A stretch of 64,000 nt of DNA. Origin: Symsagittifera roscoffensis (lineage: Eukaryota > Xenacoelomorpha > Acoela > Convolutidae). Below the pieces are notes generated by a model. The model did no database searches. It had not been told where the DNA came from and worked only from the letters and a program-made list of their open reading frames with translations. Positions within the stretch are counted from its first letter, which is position 1. Each line of letters begins with the position of its first letter. The DNA is taken from the NCBI RefSeq assembly GCF_963678635.1, contig NC_087069.1:44098688-44162687 (forward strand), in the 5' to 3' direction. Of the stretch, positions 1 through 10,773 are shown one piece after another. The translations under genes were made by a program, and so were the position numbers.

Positions 1-1396
1 TTGTTCGGCCAAATTTACAATACGTAGTCTTTTTTAAAAATTAACACATTTAAAAAATGTAACTACTTGACATGGGACTGAAACCTTTTAAATGAACTGT
101 ATATTGCACAAATTAGGCAACGTTAAAAACTCTTACTATTTACCAATTATCTACTTATGAACTGTTAAAAGTCCTGTGTAATTATTACAGATTGAACGAA
201 ATTCAATCTCCATTTTTACAAAATCAATTACACAGAAATACAACAAAAAACTATTACAGCAATCAAGAGAAATATAGCGAGGCCTTATCAAATACACAAA
301 AAGTTTGCATCAAAACATTGGATTGCTGCTAGAACTCAAACCCTCCTCAACAGTTTGATTTTTTATTTGCTAAATTTCCAATGATCGCTTAAAGTTTCAA
401 TAATCAAGAACTAAACAGCTCTAAGCATCAATTCTTATTTGCCAATATTCAAGCTAAAAGTGATTTGATAAAAGAAGTGTACTACAGTTTAATTATAATA
501 AGTCTCAAGTTGGCTCGTTCATTTCTTTAACTTTTTTAAAGAATTTTTTTCGCGAATAACTACTAGAGTCTAGTTCTAGTTCTACTATTTTTCCCCTTTT
601 GTATTTGGTGAGCAAGTTGGGCTCTCATTTCAAGTTTTTTCCTCAGCTACTAGGTTATCCAAAAATAACCGTTTTTTGATTCTTGTTCTGAGACGCCTGA
701 AAACATGCTAGATTCACTCGCTCTGTCAAGTTATGTTTTTGTGAAAAAATTCTTCATTTGTAATTTTTTTTAAGGGTAATGAATTTATTTAAAAACATTT
801 TATTATGACCATTATGATTAACAACCCAATTTGTATTGTGAAATAATATGAAAAAACCTTATCAAAGGTTACTGTGAAACTTTTTACAATGGTTCATACC
901 CCGCCCTATTGCAAACTACGGTGCAGAATCCACCCCACCTGTTGTGAGCTCCGTACTATGGGGAATATGATACTACTAATAACAAAGCAAAAAACTAAAC
1001 TAAATACTAAATTTTTCAACTTAAAAAACTCTTATGCTCTATGGCTCTTCAAACAGCCCTCCTCCCATCATTTTGTTAAAACTTCTTATATAAATTTCGA
1101 TTGTATTAACCAATTGTTACAAATATGTCGGTATCTTGAAAAACCATTGGCTCAGTCGTAAAGTTTACGCGATTCATCTACCCCACGATTTCTTAGAAGT
1201 GATCTTTCTGTTCACATTTTCCGGTTGTCACATGGCGTCGTTACACCTCAAAATCCAGTAATGCTTACAAGAGAAGAGGGGGGGGGCATTGACACTTACG
1301 CTAGTGGTAGTAAAGGAAAAAATCTGCTTGAGTCTGCGAAAAGTCTGAAAATATCCAATTTTTTGATATTTAGAGGGATTTTATGGTTTTCAACGA
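1..1396. other. AT-rich non-coding flank, no gene seen
   Basis: No reading frame with a recognisable domain or plausible exon structure is visible on either strand. The sequence is AT-rich with long A and T runs. Short frames at 874-1161 and 1225-1449 lack ATG starts and have no recognisable content. The right-hand end runs into the first MITE of family B. Confidence 0.6.
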
Positions 1397-1597
1397 GGGC
1401 TCTTTTTCCTTTCCCCCCACCTCACGCAAACATGAATTTTATGGTGTAACGAGTGGTTTTACAAGGTTAATTATGAAGACCAAAAATGTTTGTCAAGGCC
1501 TAATTAGTCTGCATGTCAATTTTCATGACAATCGGACAAAGTGAACAGTAACTTCAAATATAAAATTTTGCAGGTGGGGGGGGGGGGGAAGAAAAAT
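1397..1597 (+). mobile_element. MITE family B, copy 1
   Basis: A ~200-bp unit opens with GGGCTCTTTTTCC and a C-rich run and closes with a G-rich run. Its interior (TGTTTGTCAAGGCCTAATTA and the following TGACAATCGGACAAA) recurs almost unchanged at about 6431 and 6729 and inverted at about 7673. The far end is degraded (GGGGAAGAAAAATT in place of GGAAAAAGAGCC). It is non-coding and non-autonomous. Confidence 0.75.
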
Positions 1598-1872
1598 TTG
1601 TTTTATCCCCGCGTTTTCAAAGATTTTGAAAGAAAAGATTTTACGAGTTTGATTTATTAGAAGTCATTTGGTGAAGTCATGAGAACTTCAGATTTCGAAA
1701 ACAATCAAATCATTTTTTGATAATTGCGTTCACATTGAAATGGAAAACCAAATTTGTCACATATATCACATTTGCTGCGATTTTATGGCGGTGAAAACTG
1801 ATATACAAGCGCGTTCCTTTAAAAAAAATTATAGTTAATTTAAACTCTCAACTACGTTAAAAAAACATTAAA

Positions 1873-2063
1873 ATGAATTTCAACGAAAACATTCTCCTAT
1901 TTTTCACCATCTCGCTTAATTTTCTAACAGTTTTTGTGTTGGCGGAAGAAGCGTGTCTACCGGGCTACGTTTCTATTCCTGGGATTTCAGAAAAATGTTT
2001 CAACTACTCGATTCAGCGGATGAAGTTCAACGCGGCATATGTTAGATGCCTCAATATCAAAAA
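1873..2063 (+). CDS. C-type lectin-like secreted protein, first coding exon
   Basis: The ATG at 1873 opens a typical secretory signal: polar start, then the hydrophobic run ILLFFTISLNFLTVFVLA, with likely cleavage before EEACLPG. After it comes the start of a C-type lectin fold: C-x-P-G-Y, then CFNYS, then an amphipathic stretch ending AAYVRCLNIK, matching the usual first Cys, second Cys/Tyr and the A-x3-C helix. The frame is open to AAA-AA and then meets a canonical donor GTAAGG at 2064. The matching C-terminal exon lies at 7036-7184. The protein is probably extracellular and binds carbohydrate through Ca2+. The exon joining the two halves is not resolved; a weak candidate near 4456 follows a TTCAG acceptor but reads poorly. 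Seen: signal, cysteines, donor. Inferred: that this exon and the 7-kb exon belong to one gene. Confidence 0.75.
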
Positions 2064-2141
2064 GTAAGGATTCTGATTGGTCGAAAATATTTTCTCAACG
2101 GCTCTTGAATTCTTGTTAAAAGATTCAAGCTGTTGACAGTG

Positions 2142-2592
2142 GGTCTAGGACAACAAGCCGACGGGAGTGCAAGCCGAAGGGACTTCAAGCCGAAATTAAA
2201 AGTTTACAAGCACCTCAAAACACTATTTTATCATCTGTAAAACGTTATTTTTACAAAATGTTGGCAAGTTTAGTCCATAATAAACGTTATTCATGACAAT
2301 GCACCACTTGTGATTGGCATCCGTTAATAACATCAGCCGGTTTTTGAAAAGCATAAATTATAAACATGAAAAATGCCTTCAACCATGTTTTACTTTTCAA
2401 CTTTCCGAAACATCATTTGGAGGCTTAAATTTTATAAAAACGCCAATAACTTGCGAAGAAACATGAAATTCAAAAATTCTTGAAAAAAGTTTTCAAATTA
2501 ATCATATTTCTCGAGTTTATAAGGAACTATTCGGCTTGAAGTCCCTAATTTTACGATTCGGCTTGAAGTCCCGTCGGCTTCCTGGGATGACC
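2142..2592. mobile_element. Foldback/MITE element with GCCGACGGGA termini
   Basis: The left end carries AAGCCGACGGGA, then GGGACTTCAAGCCGAA. The right end carries TTCGGCTTGAAGTCCCGTCGGCTT, which is its inverted complement, and a second inner copy of the GGGACTTCAAGCCGAA motif. The ~350-bp AT-rich interior has no coding capacity. It lies in the lectin intron just after the exon-1 donor. Confidence 0.7.
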
Positions 2593-2887
2593 AAAACTTC
2601 TTATTATACAATTTCCATATATGCGAAACTTCTTGTCATACAATTCCATACAATTCCATACGTACAGAAAATTGTATGAAATCTCTATGATAGAAATTTT
2701 TCCACATATGAAAATTGTATGATAGGTGTTTTTCCATAAACCAAAAAGTTTGAATTTTTCTTTCTAAATTTATTTTCTGAAAAAATTTCGGTTGCGTTTG
2801 CAACCGAACACAAGTGACAAAGACCTTGGTTACTCAAAACACCAATGGTTGGACGGCCCTGATTACGGCTGTCTTTCACACTTTATA

Positions 2888-3101
2888 GGCTCTTTTCCAG
2901 TTCCCCCCTTTCAAATTCAATTCTGAAAAGTCTATTTAACGTTGTCATAATGAAATGACATTTGGCGTGGTGAACAAATCGGCAATTCTGAACAGATTTG
3001 TTCTTCATACATTACAGCGTAACATCACGCATTTAGCCGTAATAACACGTAAAACAAAGATAAAACTCGGTATTTTGAAAAGGGGGGACTGGAAAAGAGC
3101 C
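2888..3101 (+). mobile_element. MITE family A, copy 1
   Basis: The unit is bounded by GGCTCTTTTCCAGTTCCCCC on the left and its near-perfect inverse, GGGGGGACTGGAAAAGAGCC, on the right. The interior (GGCGTGGTGAACAAATCG, CAGCGTAACATCACGCATTT) recurs inverted at 4067, 6196 and 10525. The short frame at 2955-3155 is a by-product of this repeat and not a gene. Confidence 0.85.
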
Positions 3102-4066
3102 AATTTATATAACAAAAGTAGCAAACTTTTAATTTTTGGCAAAGTTTTTCAATGATGGTTATTTTAAATTTTTGAATTTTCAAATTATCAGACATTGATC
3201 AAGGCATATGTAAACACCCCATACAAAAGATATATGAATTTTCAGGGTTTTTGAAAAAAAGTTTATGTCAAAAGAAAATAAAAGCCAATATTATCGTATC
3301 CAGGACTACGTTATGCACACAAAAAAATTAAATTTTGCATGCAAAAAATTTTTTTCGAAAAATGTTTGTTTGCTTACGAAATTCGATTTGCGGTTAAAAA
3401 AATCAAAAAAATTTTTAGGCCAAATTTTCAAAATTACTTGAAAAAAATGCCAGTCTTACAATTTCCATATATGCGGATTGTATGATAAGCATTTTTTTTC
3501 AAAAAACTAAATTTTTTTTTATTACCAGACTGTTTCATTAGAATCAAACAGCCACAGAAATAAGTTAATATCTTTTTTCAACCATTTTTAGAAATTGTAT
3601 GAAAATTGTATGACAAGCATTTTTCCACACACTTGATGTATGGAATTGTATGATAAGCGTTTTCGGTGAAGGAGGTCAACCCGGGTTGATGTCCGGCACC
3701 CGATTACAGTATCCTGCCATCTTCAATGCAAAATTCCATTTTACAGTTCTTTTGAGCCTTACTTTGACTAAGTATTGTACGAAAGATGGAACTCCTATTG
3801 TTGTTTTGAATGTGTTATAGCATGCTAGCAGCAAATTGGTTTTTCAATGAAATTTGTCTGCTATTGTTTGTAGGGTTCCTTTTCCTGTTAAAAAAGCTGT
3901 ACAAATTTGTTCACCTGTTCACGCTGACACGTTTTAATGCGGTTTAAAACATCAAAAGTCATTTTATGTAGACTTTCATCTAATGGATTTCAGAAAAAAG
4001 CAAAGGGGGGAACTGGAAAGAGCCAAAATCGTCCTTTTTGAAAATTACAAGTCAGCAAAGAATATC

Positions 4067-4279
4067 GGCTCTTTTCCAGTTTCCCCCCTTTCGAAATACC
4101 GAGTTTTTTGTTTGATTTACGTATTTTTACAGCTAAATGTGTGATGTTACGCTGTACAGTATGAAGAACAAATCTGTTCACAGTTGTCGATTTGTTCAGC
4201 ACGCCAAATTTCATTGCATTATGATAACGTTGAATAAGTTTTTCAAAATTGAATGTGAAAGGGGGGACTGGAAAAGAGA
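4067..4279 (-). mobile_element. MITE family A, copy 2 (inverted)
   Basis: Inverted relative to the copy at 2888. It starts GGCTCTTTTCCAGTTTCCCC and ends GGGGGGACTGGAAAAGAG. A separate fragment of the same terminus (GGGGGGAACTGGAAAGAGCC) lies just upstream at about 4004-4025, so either two copies abut or one was partly deleted. Confidence 0.8.
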
Positions 4280-4739
4280 TAGAATATCGAACTGACATAA
4301 ATTTCAATATTTAAAAGCAGAATTTAATGTCATAAAGTACGCAAAATGAAAATACTTATAAATCAATTGTAAAACAGCGCCTGAACAAGTTGTGAACTTT
4401 GTTTCTGTCTTTCAGTTTTTTGTTTTTTCTCAAACACTGTTCTCGTTCAGCCAAAATATCGTTAGTTACAACCTCGGTTTTCTCACTATGAACTATAGCG
4501 AGAACATAAAACTACTAGTTCATCATAAAAAGGATGCTCGTATGAGGTGGGTTGAAAAGAAGAAGAGCCGCAATCGATACCCGCAGTGCGTAGCCCTGGC
4601 TCGTTTAGTCTTGTTTAAATTTTCAGCAATTTTCGGCCAGCGAGATTTAACCACAGATAATTGGATTTCTATTGGAGTGATTTTTAACCATCTTATTGTA
4701 CCGACTTTTGAAGAAAACAGAAAATTTATGCTCTGTGAT

Positions 4740-5760
4740 TTTTTTATTCAGTCAACTTTTGCCGATCGAAAAAATAGTTTTTTAACAAAAAAATTTTTAT
4801 ACCCCGTTAAAGATATTGACTTCAAGAGCTCACATTTAAGAAGATACTTCACCTCCGATCACTTTTTGTAAAAATCTGGGGGGTTTGAAAATTGCTAAAT
4901 TGGCCATGTTCTGGACTAAATTATGCGCGCTTTGAAGAGTTTATTCAAATTGTTGAGAGCGTAACGCAAATTATTTATGCGTTGAAAAAAAGTACCGAAA
5001 AACAAAATCGTTCCAAATTGAATTGAGGCTAGCTAATTGGTCGTAATAATTTCGTACTTAACAAAACTTTACTTTTTGATTTTGTCCAAAGTTTACAGGT
5101 TTTCAATATTTTCTTTTCCCAAAAACTATTCGATATGAATTAAGGAACAGTCGGAACATTCAGGGCTTTGACTTGATACACGAGCAACCTTGTACAACAT
5201 ATGTACACCTTTACTGCGCCCCAATTTTTGTTCCGACTTTCGTAAAAAAAGTAATTTTATTTGAGCTCGGGGTGGGTTTTTTCTTCAGAAAAATTTCGAC
5301 TTTTTAACTAGCCATTTTCGACAAATTTTTTACCCCATTCGATAGGCATTGTTTTGTGCTTAAATTCGAAAGGGTATTTCACTTGTGATCATTTTTCGTA
5401 AAGTTAAGAGGACTTAAAAAAGGCTATTTTGGCCATTTTGAGTCATTTATTGCGCGATATATTTCACGCTTTTAACGCGTAAGCGGATATTTAATCCGTC
5501 ATAAAAACTGTTCCATAATTGATTTGTTAAAAGCTCGAAATTGTCTTTTTGTACTTTGTATAGCGTATGGGGATGATTTTCACATAAAATCTCAAATTTA
5601 AGAAGAAAAAAATCATTTTTTACAGTTATTTTTTAAATGTTATTACTGCTCCATAGACCTAAAAAGGTAGTCGGAATACTCGGGGCTTCGCTCTGGTACG
5701 AGTAGTCTAGTTTGTATATAGTTACATGCTTCGAAAATTGGAACAATAACCAACTGCAGC
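4740..5760. repeat. Diverged tandem duplication, unit about 510 bp
   Basis: Two consecutive units share the same ordered landmarks: CACCTCCGATCACTTTTTGT at 4850 against CACTTGTGATCATTTTTCGT at 5381; GGCCATGTTCTGGACTAAATTATGCGC against GGCCATTTTGAGTCATTTATTGCGC; and AGTCGGAACATTCAGGGCTT against AGTCGGAATACTCGGGGCTT. Many substitutions separate them. The 159-codon frame at 4392-4871 overlaps the first unit and is probably not a gene. Confidence 0.55.
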
Positions 5761-5964
5761 AAAATAACATTTCATAAACTTAAAACAACTGAGCCGATTA
5801 ATCTGCTGATGTTTGTGCTGGAAATGAGGGGAGTGGCCAACCGAAGAAACTGTTTGAATTTGTTGAAAAATGTGTTCCTTGAAAATAACTTTTATATAAA
5901 CTGCAAAGCAAATATATTAGTTTCTCCGCAAAATTCACAATTTTACAGATGAAGATTTTAATTA

Positions 5965-6085
5965 ATTGTGCGATTATGAAATTTGGCATACGGACTAATT
6001 AGCTCATAAAAAAACGTGTAAAACTACTCGTTACACCATACAGTTGATGCTTTTGTGAGGTGTGGGGGGCTGAGAAAAAGAGCCC
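5965..6085 (-). mobile_element. MITE family B, partial copy
   Basis: Only the terminal half is present: GGACTAATTAGCTCAT, the ACTACTCGTTACACCATA block, the TGTGAGGTGTGGGGGG run and the terminus GAAAAAGAGCCC. Inverted relative to copy 1. Confidence 0.6.
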
Positions 6086-6195
6086 ATTAAACCAGAACAT
6101 TTTTCCGCTAGTAAAAGATATCAAAATCAGTTCAAAAAGATTAGACAATTATTTTTATGTTGCTTTCTTGTTTTTGAGGATAACAGTGCAAAGAG

Positions 6196-6410
6196 GGCTT
6201 TTTTCCAGTCCCCCCTTTCAAAGTAACTTTTTTTATATTTGTTTTACGTGTTATTACGGCTAAATGCGTAATGTTACGCTGTAAAGTATGAAAAAGAAAT
6301 CTATTCACAGTTGTCGATTTGTTCACCACGCCAAATTTCATTGCATTATGACAACGCTAATTAAGATTTTCAAAGTTGAATTTGAAAGAAGGAGAAAACT
6401 GGAAAGAACC
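6196..6410 (-). mobile_element. MITE family A, copy 3 (inverted)
   Basis: Bounded by GGCTTTTTTCCAGTCCCCCC and AGAAAACTGGAAAGAACC. The interior matches the copy at 4067 (CGTAATGTTACGCTGTAAAG, GTTCACCACGCCAAATTTCA). The right terminus is more degraded than in copies 1 and 2. Confidence 0.8.
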
Positions 6411-6430
6411 GAAAAGAGTTAAGCTTTTTT

Positions 6431-6627
6431 GGCTCTTTTTCCTTTTCCCCCCACCTCACTCAAACAAGAATTTTATGGTCTAACAAGTGGTTTTATGAGG
6501 TTAGTTATGAAGACCAAATATGTTTGCCATGGCCTAATTAGTCTGCATGTCAATTTTCATGACAATTGGACAAAGTGATTAGTAATTCCAAATATTAAAA
6601 TTAGCATGTAGGGGGGAGGAAAAAGCC
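6431..6627 (+). mobile_element. MITE family B, copy 2
   Basis: Starts GGCTCTTTTTCCTTTTCCCC and ends GGGGGGAGGAAAAAGCC. The interior (GGCCTAATTAGTCTGCATGT) matches the copy at 1397. Confidence 0.8.
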
Positions 6628-6728
6628 GTTTTTTTGTTTTAGCGGACCGGCAGAACTTTTCAGTCCTAGAAGCAGAAATGACATGATCAACATTGACAAA
6701 TATTTGGAAGAAACAGGGCTGAATAAAA

Positions 6729-6937
6729 GGTTCTTTTTCCTTTTCCCTCCCACCTCACTCAAACACAATTTTTTTGGTCAAACGAGTGGTTTTACAAGGT
6801 TAATTATGAAGACCAAAAATGTTTGTCAAGGCCTGATTAGTGTGCATGTCAATTTTCATGACAATCGGACAAAATGAACAGGAACTTCAAATATAAAAAT
6901 TTGCAGGTAGGGGGGGGGGGGGTTAGGAAAAAGAGCC
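6729..6937 (+). mobile_element. MITE family B, copy 3
   Basis: Starts GGTTCTTTTTCCTTTTCCCT and ends with a long G run, TTAGG, then AAAAAGAGCC. The interior (GGTTAATTATGAAGACCAAA) is nearly identical to the 1397 copy. It sits about 100 bp before the lectin C-terminal exon. Confidence 0.8.
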
Positions 6938-7035
6938 GAATAAAAACCTAAGGAGTGTTTGGACGAGTTATGTTCGAGTAAAATACCCAAAAACGGGTCA
7001 AACGAAATCAGATTTTCAAAGTGTTTATAATGCAG

Positions 7036-7184
7036 AGCCACTACCAACTAAAACTATGTGGCAGAACAAGGAGCCTAATAACCATCATGGAAGACAGAAT
7101 TGTGGTGTTTCGCATCATGAAGGCTTGGACGATGATTTTTGTGACAGTTCACATATGGTAGTCTGCGAGTATCAGAATTCGTAG
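7036..7184 (+). CDS. C-type lectin, C-terminal exon with EPN motif
   Basis: After an acceptor-like AATGCAG the frame reads PLPTKTMWQNKEPNN, then a Cys, then a D-rich loop, DDDFC, a spacer and MVVCEY, ending at TAG 7182-7184. This is the classical end of a C-type lectin domain: W, the EPN sugar/Ca2+ site (in characterised lectins EPN favours mannose-type sugars), then the two terminal cysteines. The usual WND before the penultimate Cys is replaced by an acidic DDD, which may alter or abolish the second half of the Ca2+ site. The signal-peptide exon at 1873 is the likely partner, 5 kb upstream on the same strand. The central part of the domain was not found in the intervening MITE-rich sequence. 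Confidence 0.75.
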
Positions 7185-7672
7185 AAAACTTTGATAAACT
7201 CTTTAGCGTGGACTCAAACTGTTGACTAAACTCTGACAGCAACCAAAACGGTTAACCAAGATTTGAAAATTAGCTTTTGCTACTCATAAAAACGTTACCT
7301 GCATTTAGGTTGTTCTATGTCAAAAATACCAGATAAATTTTAGGATTTGAAGAAATACTGGAGATACAAAGTAACGTAACCAAACACTTTGTATGACATT
7401 TTCAAGTTCCACTAAAAAGCTTTTCAGCATTAATTTTTCCCGCATCGGAATTCCATGGATAATAATCGATTAAATTGGAAAACTGTTGTTTAAAATGTTG
7501 TTCACCACGAAATTGATTATATTGTCATTATAATCGATTCTTTTCGTACAAACACAATTCATTAAAATCCATTAGAATGGATTATATTCAATTTAAAATC
7601 CATTATAATTCATTATAACAGATTATATTCTTTTTTTTTGCAAAAACATTCGCAAAACTTGCAACATTTCTG
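7185..7672. other. Lectin 3' flank, no gene seen
   Basis: AT-rich. A cluster of short ATTATA/CCATTATAATC-type self-similar motifs lies at 7490-7630. I see no clear AATAAA just after the lectin stop codon and no further coding exon. Confidence 0.5.
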
Positions 7673-7879
7673 TGCTCTTTTTCCTTTTCCCCCACCTGCA
7701 AAACTTTACTAGTGAAGTTTTGTTCACTTTATCCGAATGTTACAAAAATTAGCATGCGAACTAATTAGGCTATGACAATCATTTTTGTTCGTCATAATTA
7801 ACCTTGTAAAACCCCTCATTACACCATAAAATTGACGCTTATGTGAGGTGGGGGGGGGGGGGAAAACGAAAAAGAGCCC
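7673..7879 (-). mobile_element. MITE family B, copy 4 (inverted)
   Basis: Starts TGCTCTTTTTCCTTTTCCCC and ends with a G run and ACGAAAAAGAGCCC. The interior is the inverse of copies 1-3 (CGAACTAATTAGGCTATGAC, GTAAAACCCCTCATTACACC). Confidence 0.8.
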
Positions 7880-10520
7880 ATTTCTGCGTTACTGACGGCC
7901 TACTAGCAACCTAAACCTACTCGAATTTCGAATTGACCCTCACCCCTCCTCCCCACCAATTTGCCCCCCATCCACATTAACCAAACCATACCCCCACTCC
8001 CCTATATATATGCCTACGCCCACCCCCATATTTACAAAAGTACTAAAGTTTAACCCCAAATCCCGCCACCCAGTTGCAGTTAACCGGACAGGGCATTGGG
8101 ATCACTGTCGGTTCTGTCTTTCTGCAAAAGCTATTATGCCACATTTCTCTTCAACTCGTCTTCAATAATATTTCTTCCACTAGCTCGTCACTGTCAATTG
8201 TCTTTGAGGTCCTTTTCACTGCTGTTGTGACTGTATTCAAGGGAGTTATGAAAACTCGCTCGATGGCTTCCGAGCTTATGTCCAGCTGAAACGAGTTGTA
8301 CATCGTGATGTGTTTCAATATAAGTTCCTAGCATTATGATACTTTCAAGCAGTCATATGGGCTTGAAGCCACGGCATCAGTTTGCACTAGCATATGATTT
8401 CTTCACTTTCATTGGAATGTTCAGTATCTTACACTTTGTCACGAACAGAACTTTATCTTCCAGAGTTTACTTTTTCCAATTTCCCTTGCGCTTTTGCCTG
8501 CTATCATCCCTTGTATGAGCATCCAGCCATCTAATCGCCATAAACACTTCAAGTACTATGCTCCTTACTGATTGCGATGTAAACCCCATGGTGAGCATCG
8601 GGAATCACCATGTCTACCACAGACATCGGCAAGAAAAACCACTGTAGCTTAACATGATTCTCCTCCGGTTACGATTTCATGTCACGTTCAGCAGCGGTTC
8701 GACTTCAACCATCACTCAGTGGACTACGTCAATTTTGTCAACTGCATTGTAATCTGTCGCTATTAATCCTTTTAGCTTTTTTTCAAAATCACCGAAGTTT
8801 TCATGTGTCGATTCCAGCTCACTCATGGTTTCTTCAGGAACTGCGGTAAACATCTTACAGAGCAACTCGTAAGATCTCTAGAATATCTAGCAAGTCTCAC
8901 ACTTCGGTACAGAGAAGGTTTGATAAAAAAAAGTACGAAGGCCTTTCGCATCGACTGCACTAGGTAGCGACTGTTAAATAGGGAAAAGAAGCTCGATTCA
9001 ATAGATATCGTACGCTCGCTGGCCTATGGTATGTCTCACTTAGCCTGAGCTTCATTTTCATCTCAATCGCTGCGCTCTATATTCCAATATATATTGTCTC
9101 GTTAGGCATCACACCCAGAAAGTCCTCTACACTGATAATTATTACAACCTCATATCTCTGCCCTAGGTTGTTTAGTGAACCTAAAGAGCCAAAATTTCTG
9201 TAGATTCCTATTGCCGGTCACTAGATTCACTTGTTTCTCAGTGAGAGTCTGCTAGTAGCTCCTTTTCCGTTTTGGTTTAAAATCGTAATGTTTCTGAACA
9301 AAATCGTCAATTGTTTACGTTGCTTTGTCAACGTCTTCACACAATCGAGACCGCTATAAATATGGCCTTTTAAGCCACAGTATTTTGCCAGACAGCTACC
9401 AGATTCCACTCCCTTTTCCGCTCCCCGACCAAACTCGGCATTTTTCTCTTGTTTGATTCTAAAAGCTAGTGTCATCAAATTTTCCATGGTGTTTAGGTCG
9501 CACGGATTGCATTTAGCATTAGGTTCTCTTTTGACGAACGTTGTGGCTCAAAAAATTAAGTTCGGGTTAAAACATGGGCGCCATGATGATTTCAGCAGTT
9601 GCCAAATGAGCGTCAGGTTCGTTCTCACAAGTTATTTTATCATGCTATCTGTTCTTGCACAGCCATCTTCTCCGCGTGTGTTTTCTGACCAGAATATTTC
9701 CGAAACTGTTCGATTCATCTTGTCCACGAATTTCTTTGCCGCGTTTCATTGAATGCATTTTTCTAAAAAAAATTTCATATCAGAATTGATTATCAAAATG
9801 TTACAGCAGAGCTTCATCTGACTAGATAAAAAAATAGTTATCCAGAAAACCTTTACTGAATCAAAAACTTTTATGTAAAAAAATTGAGGTCTGTTAAAAA
9901 TTTTATGCCAAAAACCTAAATTTGCCAATTTCTCCACCAAAATTTACTCTCGCTGAGATTTACGGAGCTCAATTACTTGCTTTATAATATTTGGAATACG
10001 CATCAAGAAATTTGCTTAATTTGGTATTTTGGAGATACCAGCTCAAAATTTTATCGAAATTTGAAAAATTTAGTATGTATAATCGAATCAAAACATGCTC
10101 CAACAACTACAACCAAGAAAAAATTTAAAATGATTGAAAAAATTTGATTTAAAAAAAAAAAAATATTTCCATTTTGGTTGCGCTGGAAAATTTTAAATTT
10201 ATATTCAACTCGCGAAGCTCAAAATTGATCTTGTTTTTTTTTTGAGCCATTTCCGTTTTCGTAACTGGAGTGAAAAATTTTCCTGCTTAACAACTGAGCT
10301 TGATTCGAAGGCAAATTTTGCACGAGTTCTTATATGTCTGAATGCTATTTTTGTACTTGGTCGAACTTTTTAAAATGAATATAACGACCTATAAAAAAGT
10401 TTGAACTACATTTATAGATCCTCAAACAAATTTACGTTCACAATGGTTTGCAAAAATCGAGGGAAAAAATTGGTTTTCACGGAATTTCTCAGCATTGGGG
10501 GAAAAAGGAATTATATATTT
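7880..10520. other. Possible decayed coding relic, unidentified
   Basis: From about 8040 to 9760 the base composition is more even than in the flanks and both strands carry short frames, the longest on the - strand at 9227-9487, with many stops between them. It looks like an old, heavily mutated coding unit, possibly a transposon, but no domain could be recognised. A C-rich stretch at 7930-8020 precedes it. From 9760 to 10520 the sequence is AT-rich with no gene. Confidence 0.3.
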
Positions 10521-10524
10521 TTGA

Positions 10525-10747
10525 GGCACTTTTCCACTCCCCCCCCCACCTTTCAAAATACCGAGTTTTATGTTTGTTTTAATTGTAATTACGGCTAAAT
10601 GCGTGATGTTACGCTGTAATGTATGAAGAACAAATCTGTTCATAATTGTCAATTTGTTCACCATGCCAATTTTCATTGCATTATGACAATGTTAAATAAG
10701 GTTTTCAAAAATTAATTTGAAGGGGGGGGGGGGAGTGGAAAAGAGCC
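10525..10747 (-). mobile_element. MITE family A, copy 4 (inverted)
   Basis: Bounded by GGCACTTTTCCACTCCCCCC and a G run followed by AGTGGAAAAGAGCC. The interior (GCGTGATGTTACGCTGTAAT, GTATGAAGAACAAATCTGTT) matches the other family A copies. Confidence 0.8.
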
Positions 10748-10773
10748 ATTTTTGAATGACTTCGAATTCCTAA

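Noticed and set aside
4392-4871. 159-codon ATG-less frame as a possible gene or lectin middle exon
   Set aside because: It overlaps the first unit of a diverged tandem duplication, starts with a non-ATG codon and gives no convincing C-type lectin core.
8074-9940. Specific transposon assignment for the broken frames at 8-9.9 kb
   Set aside because: Gypsy and BEL Gag-like readings were tried on the - strand but no motif was strong enough to name a family.
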